Below, piece by piece: positions 8,519-16,737 of a stretch of 19,928 bases of DNA. Numbering within the stretch: the stretch's first letter is position 1; each line of letters starts with the position of its first letter. The notes beneath the pieces are model-generated. The model was not told the DNA's origin, ran no database searches, and saw only the letters and a list, made by a program, of their open reading frames with translations. Both the position numbers and the translations under genes were made by a program. The DNA is taken from assembly GCA_030669775.1 (NCBI GenBank), contig DAOVCZ010000012.1, positions 1-19,928 of the forward strand, read 5' to 3'. This DNA is from Chloroflexota bacterium (GTDB lineage Bacteria; Chloroflexota; Anaerolineae; Anaerolineales; UBA4823).

Positions 8519-9478
8519 CTAATTACTAATCATACTCCAAATAAAAGCGGTTCCCCAGGAAAAGTGCATCGTTGCGATCGCCAGTGGAACCCCCCAGATT
8601 AACGCGAGATCTCGCTGTTTAATAGCCAGCTGTAATCCCGCTAAAAATAATGCTAACAAATAAATAATAATTTCGAATACCAACAGCCAGCGCGCCCACC
8701 AGAACCAGATCCCCAGAATTGCTAAAAACGGGAATGATATCACGAATACCCCGGCTAACTGCCGCCAACGAAAAGCGCTTGGAAAACGTTTCAGCATGCG
8801 CATTTTCCAATAACCATAGCGCCAGTATTGCCGAGCCAAGCTACGGATATCGCTTCGAGCGATGTATTTCGATTTGATCGCCGGGTCAAACCATATCCGT
8901 CCACCCGATTGGCGAATACGTGTGTTAAATTCATAGTCCTCATTGGTCAATAAACTCTCATCGTAATTCCCAACCCTGCCGATCAAAGACCGTCGATATG
9001 CACCAAAGGGAACTGTATCGACTTCCTGAGCACGACCACCAACCCGATAACGGGCATCGCCAACTCCCAGTGGGTGTGCGGCCGCACTGGCAATCGAGCG
9101 TGCTTGCCAAGTGTCACCGCCGGGCTGAATCTCCCACAAACCGCCAACATTGTCACCCAGCTCAGCCTCGATCGCTGCTACACAGCGCTGGACGTAGTCC
9201 TCAGCAGGCATGGAATGCGCATCCAGGCGGACAATGATATCACCCTCAGCCGCGGCCAATGCCTGGTTCAGACCAGCAGGAATTATGCGTTGGGGATTAT
9301 CAACAACCCTCACTGTCAAATCAGGATGAGCCTGCTGGAACAAATGGATCTCCTGGCGGGTGTTATCGGTTGAAAGCCCATCCGCGATAATGACTTCCAT
9401 TTTCTGCATGGGAAAAGTTTGCTGATAAATGGAAGCCAAGAGCAGACAAATAGTCTTCTGCTCATTGTAACATGGCAC
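8519..9478 (-). CDS. ExoA-like family 2 glycosyltransferase; true start probably AUU at 9508
   Basis: A GT-A inverting glycosyltransferase with a membrane-bound tail, similar in layout to succinoglycan ExoA. From the GTG at 9478 it is 319 residues: PCYNEQKTICLLLASI, VEVIIADGLSTDNT (nucleotide binding), VRLDAHSMPAEDYV (metal-binding region) and TNEDYEFNTRIRQSGGRI (catalytic region), then about three hydrophobic helices in the last 80 residues. It adds a sugar to a lipid-linked glycan at the cytoplasmic membrane. The GTG start cuts the first beta strand in half. The same frame continues upstream as SINNTQTVSIIVPCYNE back to a TGA at 9512-9514, with no ATG, GTG or TTG. An ATT at 9506-9508 follows AAGGTGAAGC and is well placed as a rare AUU start; a frameshift is the alternative. 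It is the first gene of the glycan operon. Confidence 0.85.
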   Translation of the reverse strand: MPCYNEQKTICLLLASIYQQTFPMQKMEVIIADGLSTDNTRQEIHLFQQAHPDLTVRVVDNPQRIIPAGLNQALAAAEGDIIVRLDAHSMPAEDYVQRCVAAIEAELGDNVGGLWEIQPGGDTWQARSIASAAAHPLGVGDARYRVGGRAQEVDTVPFGAYRRSLIGRVGNYDESLLTNEDYEFNTRIRQSGGRIWFDPAIKSKYIARSDIRSLARQYWRYGYWKMRMLKRFPSAFRWRQLAGVFVISFPFLAILGIWFWWARWLLVFEIIIYLLALFLAGLQLAIKQRDLALIWGVPLAIATMHFSWGTAFIWSMISN

Positions 9479-9679
9479 AATGATCGAGACAGTTTGGGTA
9501 TTATTAATGCTTCACCTTCACCTATGCGCAACGATTTGGAGCCTTACTTTCCAACAAAAAGACTCATTCCGACATCACCGATTCTACCCCATACAAAAAG
9601 GTAGGGAGGATTTGCTCATTCCAGAGATTGAAACCTGGGCCATGGTGATCTTCTTTGCTACTTCCTGAATGAAAAAGCC

Positions 9680-10363
9680 TCACTCAAATTGGAGAAATTG
9701 GAGAACATCCTCCAAGGCAGCCTTGAAGATCTCGTCCATTATTGATCGATCAACTTGATATGCTCCACCGAACACGCCGTCACCATAGGTTTGTTTAGCT
9801 TGCTTGGCTCCCAACAATCCAGCCACTTTGGGAGGTGTTTTTTCGCCATCAGGGAGCTCGCAGACCTGGGTAAACGGAAATGCCTCCAGCCAATTTGCGT
9901 GAGCTGGTTTCAAGTCATGACTCTCGGCTAATAATGTCACGCTGTGTGATTGCCACCAGGCATACCAAGCGAATTGCATGTCAGGTAACTCATTTGCCAG
10001 CTCATAGAGGCGCCCCCGCACACCATCATTCCCTCCATGACCATTAAGCACCAGGATGCGTCGAAATCCCTGCCCATAGGCTGACCTTACCAGGTCTTCA
10101 ACCAGATCGAGCAATGTCGACAGGCGCAGGCTGAGAGTACCAGGATACGCCAAGAAATATGGCGAGGCGCCAAAGTTTATTGGCGGTGCAACCAAGACCC
10201 CCGTTTGCTGACTGGCAGCATCGCCTAGAGCCTGGGGGATCAAAGCGTCTGTGGTCAGACTTAAATAACCATGTTGTTCACAAGCTCCCAAGACCAGCAT
10301 CAAGCGGTCGTCAACTTCAAGATACTTCTCGATATCGAACCAGTTCAGTTCCTCAAACCGCAT
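9680..10363 (-). CDS. Creatininase-family amidohydrolase
   Basis: A 227-residue metal-dependent hydrolase of the creatininase family, which includes creatininase, the FAPy deformylase ArfB and the mycofactocin peptidase MftE. Metal-ligand motifs are visible: GACEQHGYLSLTTDALI near residues 26-42 (Glu, His and Asp ligands) and LNGHGGND near 109-116 (His ligand). The later HANWLEAFPF resembles the HAGELETS-type segment, keeping His and Glu. The GG after the His in NGHGGN, where creatininase has a Glu, is shared by many non-creatininase members, so the substrate is probably not creatinine; an amide or lactam is all that can be said. AGGAGG lies seven bases before the ATG. It begins 15 bp after the alpha-toroid protein gene, so the two are probably co-transcribed. 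Confidence 0.82.
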   Translation of the reverse strand: MRFEELNWFDIEKYLEVDDRLMLVLGACEQHGYLSLTTDALIPQALGDAASQQTGVLVAPPINFGASPYFLAYPGTLSLRLSTLLDLVEDLVRSAYGQGFRRILVLNGHGGNDGVRGRLYELANELPDMQFAWYAWWQSHSVTLLAESHDLKPAHANWLEAFPFTQVCELPDGEKTPPKVAGLLGAKQAKQTYGDGVFGGAYQVDRSIMDEIFKAALEDVLQFLQFE

Positions 10364-10378
10364 AAAGCATCCTCCTGA

Positions 10379-11185
10379 TCAGTGTGTTTTGGATAGCTGT
10401 CCAGCATATTTCAAAGCCCGTATTGCTTCCAGTGTAGAGTGAACATCCTGTTCGGGTCCGTCTCCACTAACCCAATGCCCATCACTCTGCTGGCTTTTCG
10501 CAAGATGTTCCGCAGCGAGAACAACGAATGGATCATGAGCTGGAAATCCAGCTGTCTCAAATGCGACCAGCAACCATGCCAGGTTGCTGGAGGGTAATCC
10601 TGGAATTTCAGCCAACAACCAGGAGGATACTCTCTTGACAGGATCTTTCCAACCCAGGCGATACCAGAGGCTTATAGCCAGCCAGTGTGTATGGGGAAAA
10701 GATTGAAATTTTCCATGTTCATCTATGTTTGACTGCAGATAGGTAGCTGTTTTGTCTGCAGCTGTCTTGACCTCAGCCAAGATAGCTACCCAAAATCCAC
10801 AGTTAGCCGATAGATATAAACGGGAATCTATCTCGCCCGATTGTACCCATGGTGGGGCATTCGAGGCAAAATGTTTATCCTCCTCCCAGCTACCATCCGT
10901 TCGCTGGCGTTCGATGAGAAATGCAATCGCCTTTTGAATGGCATCTTCCGATGCCAGTATCCCAAGCTGATCAGCTTGAGCTAAACGGTAACAGGTCGCA
11001 TCCAATGAGCTGTAGTTTTTTGCCCAAAATGGTGACCAGCCTCCATCCCTCTGTTGACCAGCGAATAAGTCATTCTTTATCTCCTGGGGTGCGGGTTTAC
11101 CGTTTATTGTATTATTCAACCTGGCGATATCAACCTGGTTACCTTTGTTACGCACATACGAGACTGCTGACCTAAAATTCACCAT
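10379..11185 (-). CDS. Prenyltransferase/squalene-cyclase repeat (alpha-toroid) protein
   Basis: A soluble protein of 268 residues from the ATG at 11185. It carries at least three QW-type repeats, GQQRDGGWSPFW, ERQRTDGSWEED and SQQSDGHWVSGDG, separated by paired helices. This is the pattern of the alpha/alpha-toroid seen in terpene cyclases and protein prenyltransferase beta subunits. It is much shorter than squalene-hopene cyclase (over 600 residues), and no DXDD acid motif is seen, so it is probably a binding or structural toroid rather than a cyclase. The frame is open to 11377, but the extra 64 residues overlap the DUF1579-like gene and look unlike protein in composition, so I start at 11185; an ATG at 11194 is also possible. 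No signal peptide is seen. Exact function unknown. Confidence 0.68.
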   Translation of the reverse strand: MVNFRSAVSYVRNKGNQVDIARLNNTINGKPAPQEIKNDLFAGQQRDGGWSPFWAKNYSSLDATCYRLAQADQLGILASEDAIQKAIAFLIERQRTDGSWEEDKHFASNAPPWVQSGEIDSRLYLSANCGFWVAILAEVKTAADKTATYLQSNIDEHGKFQSFPHTHWLAISLWYRLGWKDPVKRVSSWLLAEIPGLPSSNLAWLLVAFETAGFPAHDPFVVLAAEHLAKSQQSDGHWVSGDGPEQDVHSTLEAIRALKYAGQLSKTH

Positions 11186-11243
11186 ACAACCCATTCTTTC
11201 TATTCTTTGGAACCATCCTCTTATTGGCAAAGGTACGCACCCG

Positions 11244-11642
11244 CTAATTATCGAGAAAGGTCTGCTCAAATTTCCAGGTTCCTGCTGACTCTTCCCAGAT
11301 AAAACGATTGGTAAAAGGGCCAGTTTCGTAGGTGAATTGGAAAGGTATTTCATTGTCCTGCTGTTGACCCAATCCAACTGTACAACTCAATCCCACTGCA
11401 GTCGTATCGAGCAAATGCATCACGAAAAGGTCATTCTCCTGGTTATACCCAATGTAGTAAACTGCTTCATATGGAGGCTGGTCATCTTGAGACGGCAAAT
11501 TCGACTGGAAATATAGTTCAATGTACGTCCCACCCAAGGTCCATCTCCCCACCACCGAGTGCTGCAACGGGGTTTCCCCCATTTGTCCGCTCAAATCCCA
11601 CCGGCCGATTAAATTATTGAGCAGTTCCTTCGCAGGTCCCAT
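11244..11642 (-). CDS. DUF1579-like small protein
   Basis: A short protein of 132 residues that resembles the DUF1579 (lipocalin-like beta-barrel) family: an N-terminal LLNNLIGRWDLSGQ, then VVGRWTLGGTYIELYFQ, then alternating strands (AVYYIGYNQENDLFVMHLLD) and a C-terminal FIWEESAGTWKFEQ. No signal peptide, metal motif or enzyme motif is visible, and the family has no firm function. The frame is open to a GTG at 11654, but GGAGG lies five bases before the internal ATG at 11640-11642, so that ATG is the better start. It follows the HAD phosphatase by 14 bp and probably shares its transcript. Confidence 0.65.
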   Translation of the reverse strand: MGPAKELLNNLIGRWDLSGQMGETPLQHSVVGRWTLGGTYIELYFQSNLPSQDDQPPYEAVYYIGYNQENDLFVMHLLDTTAVGLSCTVGLGQQQDNEIPFQFTYETGPFTNRFIWEESAGTWKFEQTFLDN

Positions 11643-11656
11643 ATCCACCTCCACGA

Positions 11657-12295
11657 TTATGCATGGCTAATCAAAAACAAGGTCAATAGATCCTCAGGTT
11701 GATCGACCAGGAAATCCGGATTTTCCGTGATCAACCTCTCCTTGCTCTGGTGTCCCCAACCGATTGCAATACTTTTAATCCCGGCTTCGCGCGCCGCCCG
11801 GATATCGCTGACCGCATCTCCGATCATATAGACTTCACCATTTGACCCGCCATTCAGCGATATAACCTTGAGGATTTTTTCCACACGGCTGCCATAGTCC
11901 TCGGCACCGAGAATGGTCTGAAATTTATCTGTCAGTCCATAAGTATCTAAAAATTTTTCCACTACCTTGCAGCTATTTCCAGTGATCACTACCAGGATTG
12001 CTAATTGGGATAATTCTCTGATCACTGATTCTATGCCTGGGGTAATCGCCAAGGGTTCTTCGCGGCTAGTAAACAGCTCGAAGCTGCGAGTGACGAAGGT
12101 TTCTATCTTTTCCTCTGGGATCCCTAACTGGCGTCCATATTCTGATAATTCCATCTTATCCAGAATTTCAAGGTCCTTTTGAGTTGGAGTGCAAGGATAA
12201 CCCAATTCCAGGCAGACCTGCCCGGCATAGCTCAGCATGGGTGCAAGAGAATCAGCCAGGACGCCATCAAAATCGAAGATCAAGATCCTGTCCAT
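11657..12295 (-). CDS. HAD-superfamily phosphatase, phosphoglycolate phosphatase-like
   Basis: A 212-residue subclass I HAD hydrolase. The nucleophile motif is FDFDGVLADS (D8 and D10), followed by a helical cap at about residues 18-85, motif II in LVVITGNS, a lysine in the GAEDYGSRVEKILKVI segment, and motif IV in YMIGDAVSDIRAAREAG with the GDxxSD acid pair. The GVLADS form and the spacing fit the Gph/PGMB-like group that hydrolyses small phosphate esters. The substrate cannot be assigned; related enzymes act on phosphoglycolate, sugar phosphates or nucleotides. It lies 155 bp downstream of the longer leuS and immediately before the DUF1579-like gene. A GGGGGT run sits just before the ATG. 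Confidence 0.85.
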   Translation of the reverse strand: MDRILIFDFDGVLADSLAPMLSYAGQVCLELGYPCTPTQKDLEILDKMELSEYGRQLGIPEEKIETFVTRSFELFTSREEPLAITPGIESVIRELSQLAILVVITGNSCKVVEKFLDTYGLTDKFQTILGAEDYGSRVEKILKVISLNGGSNGEVYMIGDAVSDIRAAREAGIKSIAIGWGHQSKERLITENPDFLVDQPEDLLTLFLISHA

Positions 12296-12450
12296 ACCCC
12301 CAATTCTAATGTATTCATCTTCGAAATAGAAGTCATTTGAGAAATAAATACTTGCAGGTCCAGGATTTAGCTATCCGCCCAGCCTGTCATACCTTCAAGC
12401 ATCCCACTAATTTGAGAACGACCAGCGTATTTGCAGTTAAGAAACTCAAA

Positions 12451-15240
12451 TTACACCACGATATTGACCAGCTTCCCCGGAACCAGGATAACTTTGCGGG
12501 GTGGTTTGTCCTGCAGATACTTCCCTACGGCTTCTGAGCTCAGAGCGATCTCTTTGGCTTTCTCTTCGCTGATATCTGCCGGCACCGAAATTCGATCGCG
12601 TACCTTCCCATTGACCTGCACGACCAGCGTGATCTGCTCTTCAGCAGCGGCGGCTTCATCCACTTCGGGCCACGACTGAGTGTGAATAGAATACGGCTTC
12701 CCGAGATATGCCCACAGTTCTTCGGCCACGTGCGGGGCAACCGGGGCTAACATGCGTAAGTAGATATCCTGAGCTTCATCCCAGGATTCTGATCCAGAGG
12801 CACCATTTTCACGGGCCTTATACATCTCGTTAAGTAACTCCATCATTGCTGAGATGATCGTGTTGAACTCAAAGGTTTCGAAGTCGTGGGTTACCTGGCG
12901 TAGCGTCTGGTGCACCTTGCGACGTAAGGCGCGAGTGGTTTCCGGATTGGGTTTCCCGTGTTGAGCAGGCGCAGTAAACAGAGTCCAGATACGGCGTATC
13001 CAGCGCACAGATCCCTCTATGCCGCTGCTGTTCCATGGACCACCCAAATCCCAGCGGGCAAAGAACATCAGATAAGCGCGCACTGTGTCTGCGCCATAAC
13101 GGGCCACCAGCTCGTCCGGGGCGATCACATTACCGCGGCTCTTGGACATCTTCTCTGAGTCCTCGCCCAGGATGATACCCTGGTTGCGCAGCTGCACCAT
13201 CGGTTCAGAACCCTGCATGATGCCCATGTCCCGTCCAACTTTGTGGAAGAAACGCGTATAGATCAAGTGCATGGTGGCATGCTCGATGCCGCCCGTGTAG
13301 GTGTCCACTGGCATCCAGTAATCGTACTCAGCAGTATCAAACATCCCCTGATCGTAATCCGGGCTCAAATAGCGCAGGTGGTACCAGGAAGAGCACATAA
13401 AGGTATCCATGGTGTCTGTCTCACGCTCAGCTGGACCCTCACACACCGGACAGGTGGTATGTTTCCAGGTAGGGTGCAGCTTCAATGGGCTCTCACCTGT
13501 TGGCAGCCACTCGACATCATCCGGCAGCAAAACCGGCAGCTGCTCGTCAGGAACAGGCACTGCGCCATGCTCCGGACAGTAGACAATTGGAATGGGAGTA
13601 CCCCAATACCGCTGGCGGGAGATCAACCAATCTCGCAACCTGTAATTGATGGCCGCTTTGCCAACTCCCCTCTCTTCCAGCCATTCATTCACCTGCTGCA
13701 CAGCAACATCGCCAGGCGTGCCATTGAACTCTCCAGAATGGATCATCGTGCCATATTCTTGATGGTAAAGTGCATCATGGTAAAAATCACAATCCCAGAG
13801 CATCTCCATAATTGTGCGGAATATTCTCACGTCAGGTTCCAAATCCTTACAACGCGCCAGGATGCGTGTTTCACTTTTTTGTGAATCCCATTTCATCACC
13901 CCATCGTTGAAGATGAAAACCCATTCAGTGCCCACAACCTCAGTCCATACATCCGCTAACTGATGCTTTCCAGCCAATTCAATATATCGCTCTACATTAT
14001 CTAATGGAATTGTGATGTTAAGTCCATCTTCACTCTTGACAAATGGTATCCCCAGATCTTGGAGAGCTTCTTCAAAACCATCATCCATCGTTCCGATAGG
14101 TGCGAAAGATTTGGTTAGCCCGTCCGGGCGATCGATCACCGGCAGGATCGGCAGGCCATATTTTAAGGCGAACTCGAAATCACGTTCATCGTGAGCCGGG
14201 ACGGCCATGATCGCCCCAGTCCCATAGGTCATTAAGACATAATCCGCGATCCAGATTGGAATGCGCTCGCCGTTTACCGGGTTGATCGCGTAGCCCCCGG
14301 TGAACACCCCGCTCTTCTCCTTCTCCGCTGATTCACGCTGGATATCAGTCTGGCGAATCGCCTGGTGAACATAATCATGAACTTGCTCTTGCTTTTCCGT
14401 GGTGGTGATTTTCTCAACCAGCGGATGCTCCGGGGCTAAGACCATGAAGGTTGCCCCCCAGAGGGTATCCGGGCGCGTGGTGAAAACGGTTATGCGCGCC
14501 TCTTCTTCCGAGAGCTCAGCCAAGTCAGCAGCGAAGTGCACTTCGGCACCATCGCTGCGCCCGATCCAATTCGTCTGTAAGGCAACGACGCGTTCTGGCC
14601 AATCTATGTGCGAGAAATCCAGCAATTCCTCGGCGTAGGTTGTGGTGCGGAAAAACCACTGCTCCAGGTCCTTCTTGATCACCGGGGTGCCACAACGTTC
14701 GCAATGACGGTCTTCTCCCCACACCTGCTCGCGTGCCAGGGTAGTATTACAATTTGGGCACCAGTCAACTGGGGACATCTTGCGGTATGCCAGATCATGC
14801 TGATAAAGCTGGTTGAAGAACCACTGCGACCAGCGATAGTATTTTGGGTCGGAGGAGATCGTTTCTCGCCGCCAGTCGTACATTGAACCCATAGATCGCA
14901 GCTGTCCCCGCATGCGCACAATATTGGCATAGGTCCATTCCTTGGGATGAATGTTGCGCTTGATCGCCGCATTCTCTGCCGGTAAACCGAAGGCGTCAAA
15001 TCCCATGGGGAACATGACGTTGAAGCCGCGCATACGCATATAGCGTGCCCGGGCATCTGAAGGTGTCATCGCGTACCAGTGACCGATATGCAGGTCTCCC
15101 GAAGGGTAAGGAAGCATCGTCAGGGCATAGTGTTTGGGTTTCGAGTGATCGATATCGGCATTGTACAAACCATCTTCTTTCCAGCGCGCCTGCCATTTTG
15201 GTTCGATCCCCCCAGGATTGTATACAGGTTGATCAGGCAT
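12451..15240 (-). CDS. leuS: Leucyl-tRNA synthetase, long form with ~100-residue insertion
   Basis: A class Ia synthetase of about 929 residues charging tRNA-Leu. Numbering from this start: HIGH signature in SGDLHIGHWYAM (51-54), a Cys4 zinc ribbon (CPNC...CERC, about 161-183), the CP1 editing domain with FTTRPDTLWGATF (about 253-265) and VPAHDERDFEF (347-357) including the editing Asp, a second catalytic half with ISRQRYWGTPIPIVYC, the KMSKS loop (697-701) and a C-terminal domain ending VPGKLVNIVV. Compared with the other LeuRS here it has about 100 extra residues at 380-495, between the editing domain and the GTMIHSGEFNG segment. The frame is open to an ATG at 15252, but that codon is part of the GGAGAG Shine-Dalgarno for the ATG at 15238-15240, which I take as the start. 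No T-box or leader peptide precedes it. Confidence 0.93.
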   Translation of the reverse strand: MPDQPVYNPGGIEPKWQARWKEDGLYNADIDHSKPKHYALTMLPYPSGDLHIGHWYAMTPSDARARYMRMRGFNVMFPMGFDAFGLPAENAAIKRNIHPKEWTYANIVRMRGQLRSMGSMYDWRRETISSDPKYYRWSQWFFNQLYQHDLAYRKMSPVDWCPNCNTTLAREQVWGEDRHCERCGTPVIKKDLEQWFFRTTTYAEELLDFSHIDWPERVVALQTNWIGRSDGAEVHFAADLAELSEEEARITVFTTRPDTLWGATFMVLAPEHPLVEKITTTEKQEQVHDYVHQAIRQTDIQRESAEKEKSGVFTGGYAINPVNGERIPIWIADYVLMTYGTGAIMAVPAHDERDFEFALKYGLPILPVIDRPDGLTKSFAPIGTMDDGFEEALQDLGIPFVKSEDGLNITIPLDNVERYIELAGKHQLADVWTEVVGTEWVFIFNDGVMKWDSQKSETRILARCKDLEPDVRIFRTIMEMLWDCDFYHDALYHQEYGTMIHSGEFNGTPGDVAVQQVNEWLEERGVGKAAINYRLRDWLISRQRYWGTPIPIVYCPEHGAVPVPDEQLPVLLPDDVEWLPTGESPLKLHPTWKHTTCPVCEGPAERETDTMDTFMCSSWYHLRYLSPDYDQGMFDTAEYDYWMPVDTYTGGIEHATMHLIYTRFFHKVGRDMGIMQGSEPMVQLRNQGIILGEDSEKMSKSRGNVIAPDELVARYGADTVRAYLMFFARWDLGGPWNSSGIEGSVRWIRRIWTLFTAPAQHGKPNPETTRALRRKVHQTLRQVTHDFETFEFNTIISAMMELLNEMYKARENGASGSESWDEAQDIYLRMLAPVAPHVAEELWAYLGKPYSIHTQSWPEVDEAAAAEEQITLVVQVNGKVRDRISVPADISEEKAKEIALSSEAVGKYLQDKPPRKVILVPGKLVNIVV

Positions 15241-15295
15241 TCTTCTCTCCATAATTCAGTCTTAATTCGATAATCAAACTAAGTAAATTCAGCAC

Positions 15296-15820
15296 TTATT
15301 CGGCGTCCGGTTTCACGGCGATTATAACCATTCTGCTTGATTTATTCGATAGTGGTTGTGAATCATATCCGCCAAGCATCTTATAAACCTGCATACCTGC
15401 CTCATTGATCATTTGCTCAATCTCGGAAGGATTATAAAGGCACACAAAGAACGGTTTATCTTTGCGAACACCGTCGCGGATCACAATTCGTCGATTGTAC
15501 CAGCGACTAGTGATAGTATCGAAACTTCCTCGGTCGATCATAAGATCTTCACCTTTTTCCGTGACCATGAACGGCTGCAAACGTTTCAAGAACACATCCC
15601 GGTTGTAGGTATCGAAGACAAATAAGCCACCTGGTTTCAGAGCCCGTCTCACGTTTTCCAATACTAATTGATTACATCATCCTCGAAATAACCAAAGGAG
15701 GTGAAAAGCACAAGCCAGATCAAGTATGCTGCAAGCTTCATCGAGTGACAATTCACGGACCAGTGCATCCACCTCCTTCTGCGTTCGTTCCGGGGTTAAT
15801 GATTCCTGGTAAAAATAGAG
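15296..15820 (-). pseudogene. SAM-dependent methyltransferase, broken by internal deletion and frameshifts
   Basis: Remains of a class I methyltransferase. Read from 15820 down, directly after the amber stop of the glycosyltransferase ORF and in its frame, comes LYFYQESLTPERT, then VRELSLDEACSILDLAC, which is motif I up to its Cys. The glycine-rich SAM loop and the following ~70 residues are missing. The text resumes in another frame as LFTSFGYFEDD, hits a TGA at 15677-15679 in the original frame, then returns to that frame as NQLVLENVRRALKPGGLFVFDTYNRD and runs to a normal C-terminus ending at 15296. The last 121 residues alone form an open frame (TTG at 15661) but lack the SAM site, so they cannot be an active methyltransferase. 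Homologues normally begin with D-x-DDYLYFY. Sequence or assembly error could explain the frameshifts but not the missing ~200 bases. Confidence 0.8.
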
Positions 15821-16681
15821 CTAATCATCTGCATCGAAGATCGCTTCAAAATCAAAATCCTTTTCATCTGGAGTCTTCGAAACTTCTAACTCGAGACCTT
15901 CCTGCTCAGAAAGAGGAGGTAATTTCCTTTTAACCGTTTCCAACCCAACCTGCACGATCTCCATGGCCACAGCAACCCGTCTGGACCAGTTCTGTGGATC
16001 CGCATCGTAGATCTCTGCTTCTTTTTTTTGACTCTGTTTGTCAGCAGCCTTATCACGAAATCTATCCGCAGACTCCCAATCCAAACCATCAACGGAGACT
16101 GATTTGACTTGAAAACCAGCTTTCTTTACAATCAACGGCCATTCGGCATCAGTACCAAGTGCATTTCCTGGTTCACAGTTCGCTACGAGATACTCACAGG
16201 CTTTACGGGAAAAGCCCTTTGAGCCTGCGCTGACATCGAGAGGTTGACCAAGGAGATGAGAAACCACCAGGTTGCTTATCGCTTCCGTCTGGACCAGCGC
16301 CTGAGGATGAGTCTGGTAAGAACCTGCTGAACGACCAATAATCAAGCAATCATACTCCTGTATCTCACGCAGAATATCCTCCCACTCTCCCTGTCTGGTT
16401 TCAACCCAGCGCAGCAGCCGGTCAAAATCAACATACTGGATGTGAGTTCCGGAAAATTTGAGTGCAAGCTTGAGGGCAAGGGAGCGACCCCTCGACCAGT
16501 CCGGTGTAATGACAACTTCGACCTGGGTTATTTCCTGGAGATGATAAACCAATTCTGTGTCTGTCTCAGGAGGTAAAGAGATCGCAATCCCGGAATATGC
16601 CTGCTGCAAAAGCGGCAGCAGTTTGAGAAACCGGTCAAGTTCTCCACGTGGATGCCAGGCTGTTGCCAGAATTATTGTCAT
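15821..16681 (-). CDS. Glycosyltransferase-like protein, probable remnant of a fusion with the downstream methyltransferase
   Basis: A 286-residue protein that resembles the GT-A/family 2 nucleotide-diphospho-sugar transferase fold: an initial strand MTIILATAWHPRG, IAISLPPETDTE, VVITPDWSRGRSLALKLAL, the acidic YVDFDRLLRW in the place of a DxD metal motif (about residues 82-91), DCLIIGRSAGSY, a G-S-K-G-F-S acceptor-like loop near 153-158 and GTDAEWPLIVKKAGF with an acidic residue in the catalytic position. The donor and acceptor are unknown. The last dozen residues (FDFEAIFDADD) read like the N-terminus of a methyltransferase, and the codon after them, TAG at 15821-15823, stands where homologues of that methyltransferase have Tyr. 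The gene starts 56 bp after the T-box-controlled leuS and is probably on its transcript. Confidence 0.62.
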   Translation of the reverse strand: MTIILATAWHPRGELDRFLKLLPLLQQAYSGIAISLPPETDTELVYHLQEITQVEVVITPDWSRGRSLALKLALKFSGTHIQYVDFDRLLRWVETRQGEWEDILREIQEYDCLIIGRSAGSYQTHPQALVQTEAISNLVVSHLLGQPLDVSAGSKGFSRKACEYLVANCEPGNALGTDAEWPLIVKKAGFQVKSVSVDGLDWESADRFRDKAADKQSQKKEAEIYDADPQNWSRRVAVAMEIVQVGLETVKRKLPPLSEQEGLELEVSKTPDEKDFDFEAIFDADD

Positions 16682-16737
16682 GACGCCTCCAAATTGAGTA
16701 TCAACTTTCGGTCTAAAACTCCTGTCTGAGTGTTGGA

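Noticed and set aside
11186..11377. 64-residue N-terminal extension of the alpha-toroid protein
   Set aside because: It overlaps the coding part of the DUF1579-like gene in another frame, and the recognisable protein begins after 11185.
12409..12452. AATTTGAG/CTCAAATT inverted repeat after the longer leuS as a terminator
   Set aside because: Only eight pairs with a 28-base loop and no T tract; it also overlaps the leuS stop codon.
13243..13884. 213-codon open frame on the plus strand
   Set aside because: It is antisense to conserved LeuRS coding sequence and is a by-product of that gene's codon use.
15296..15661. 121-codon frame as a functional methyltransferase
   Set aside because: It lacks motif I and the SAM-binding half; the missing N-terminal part is found degraded just upstream.
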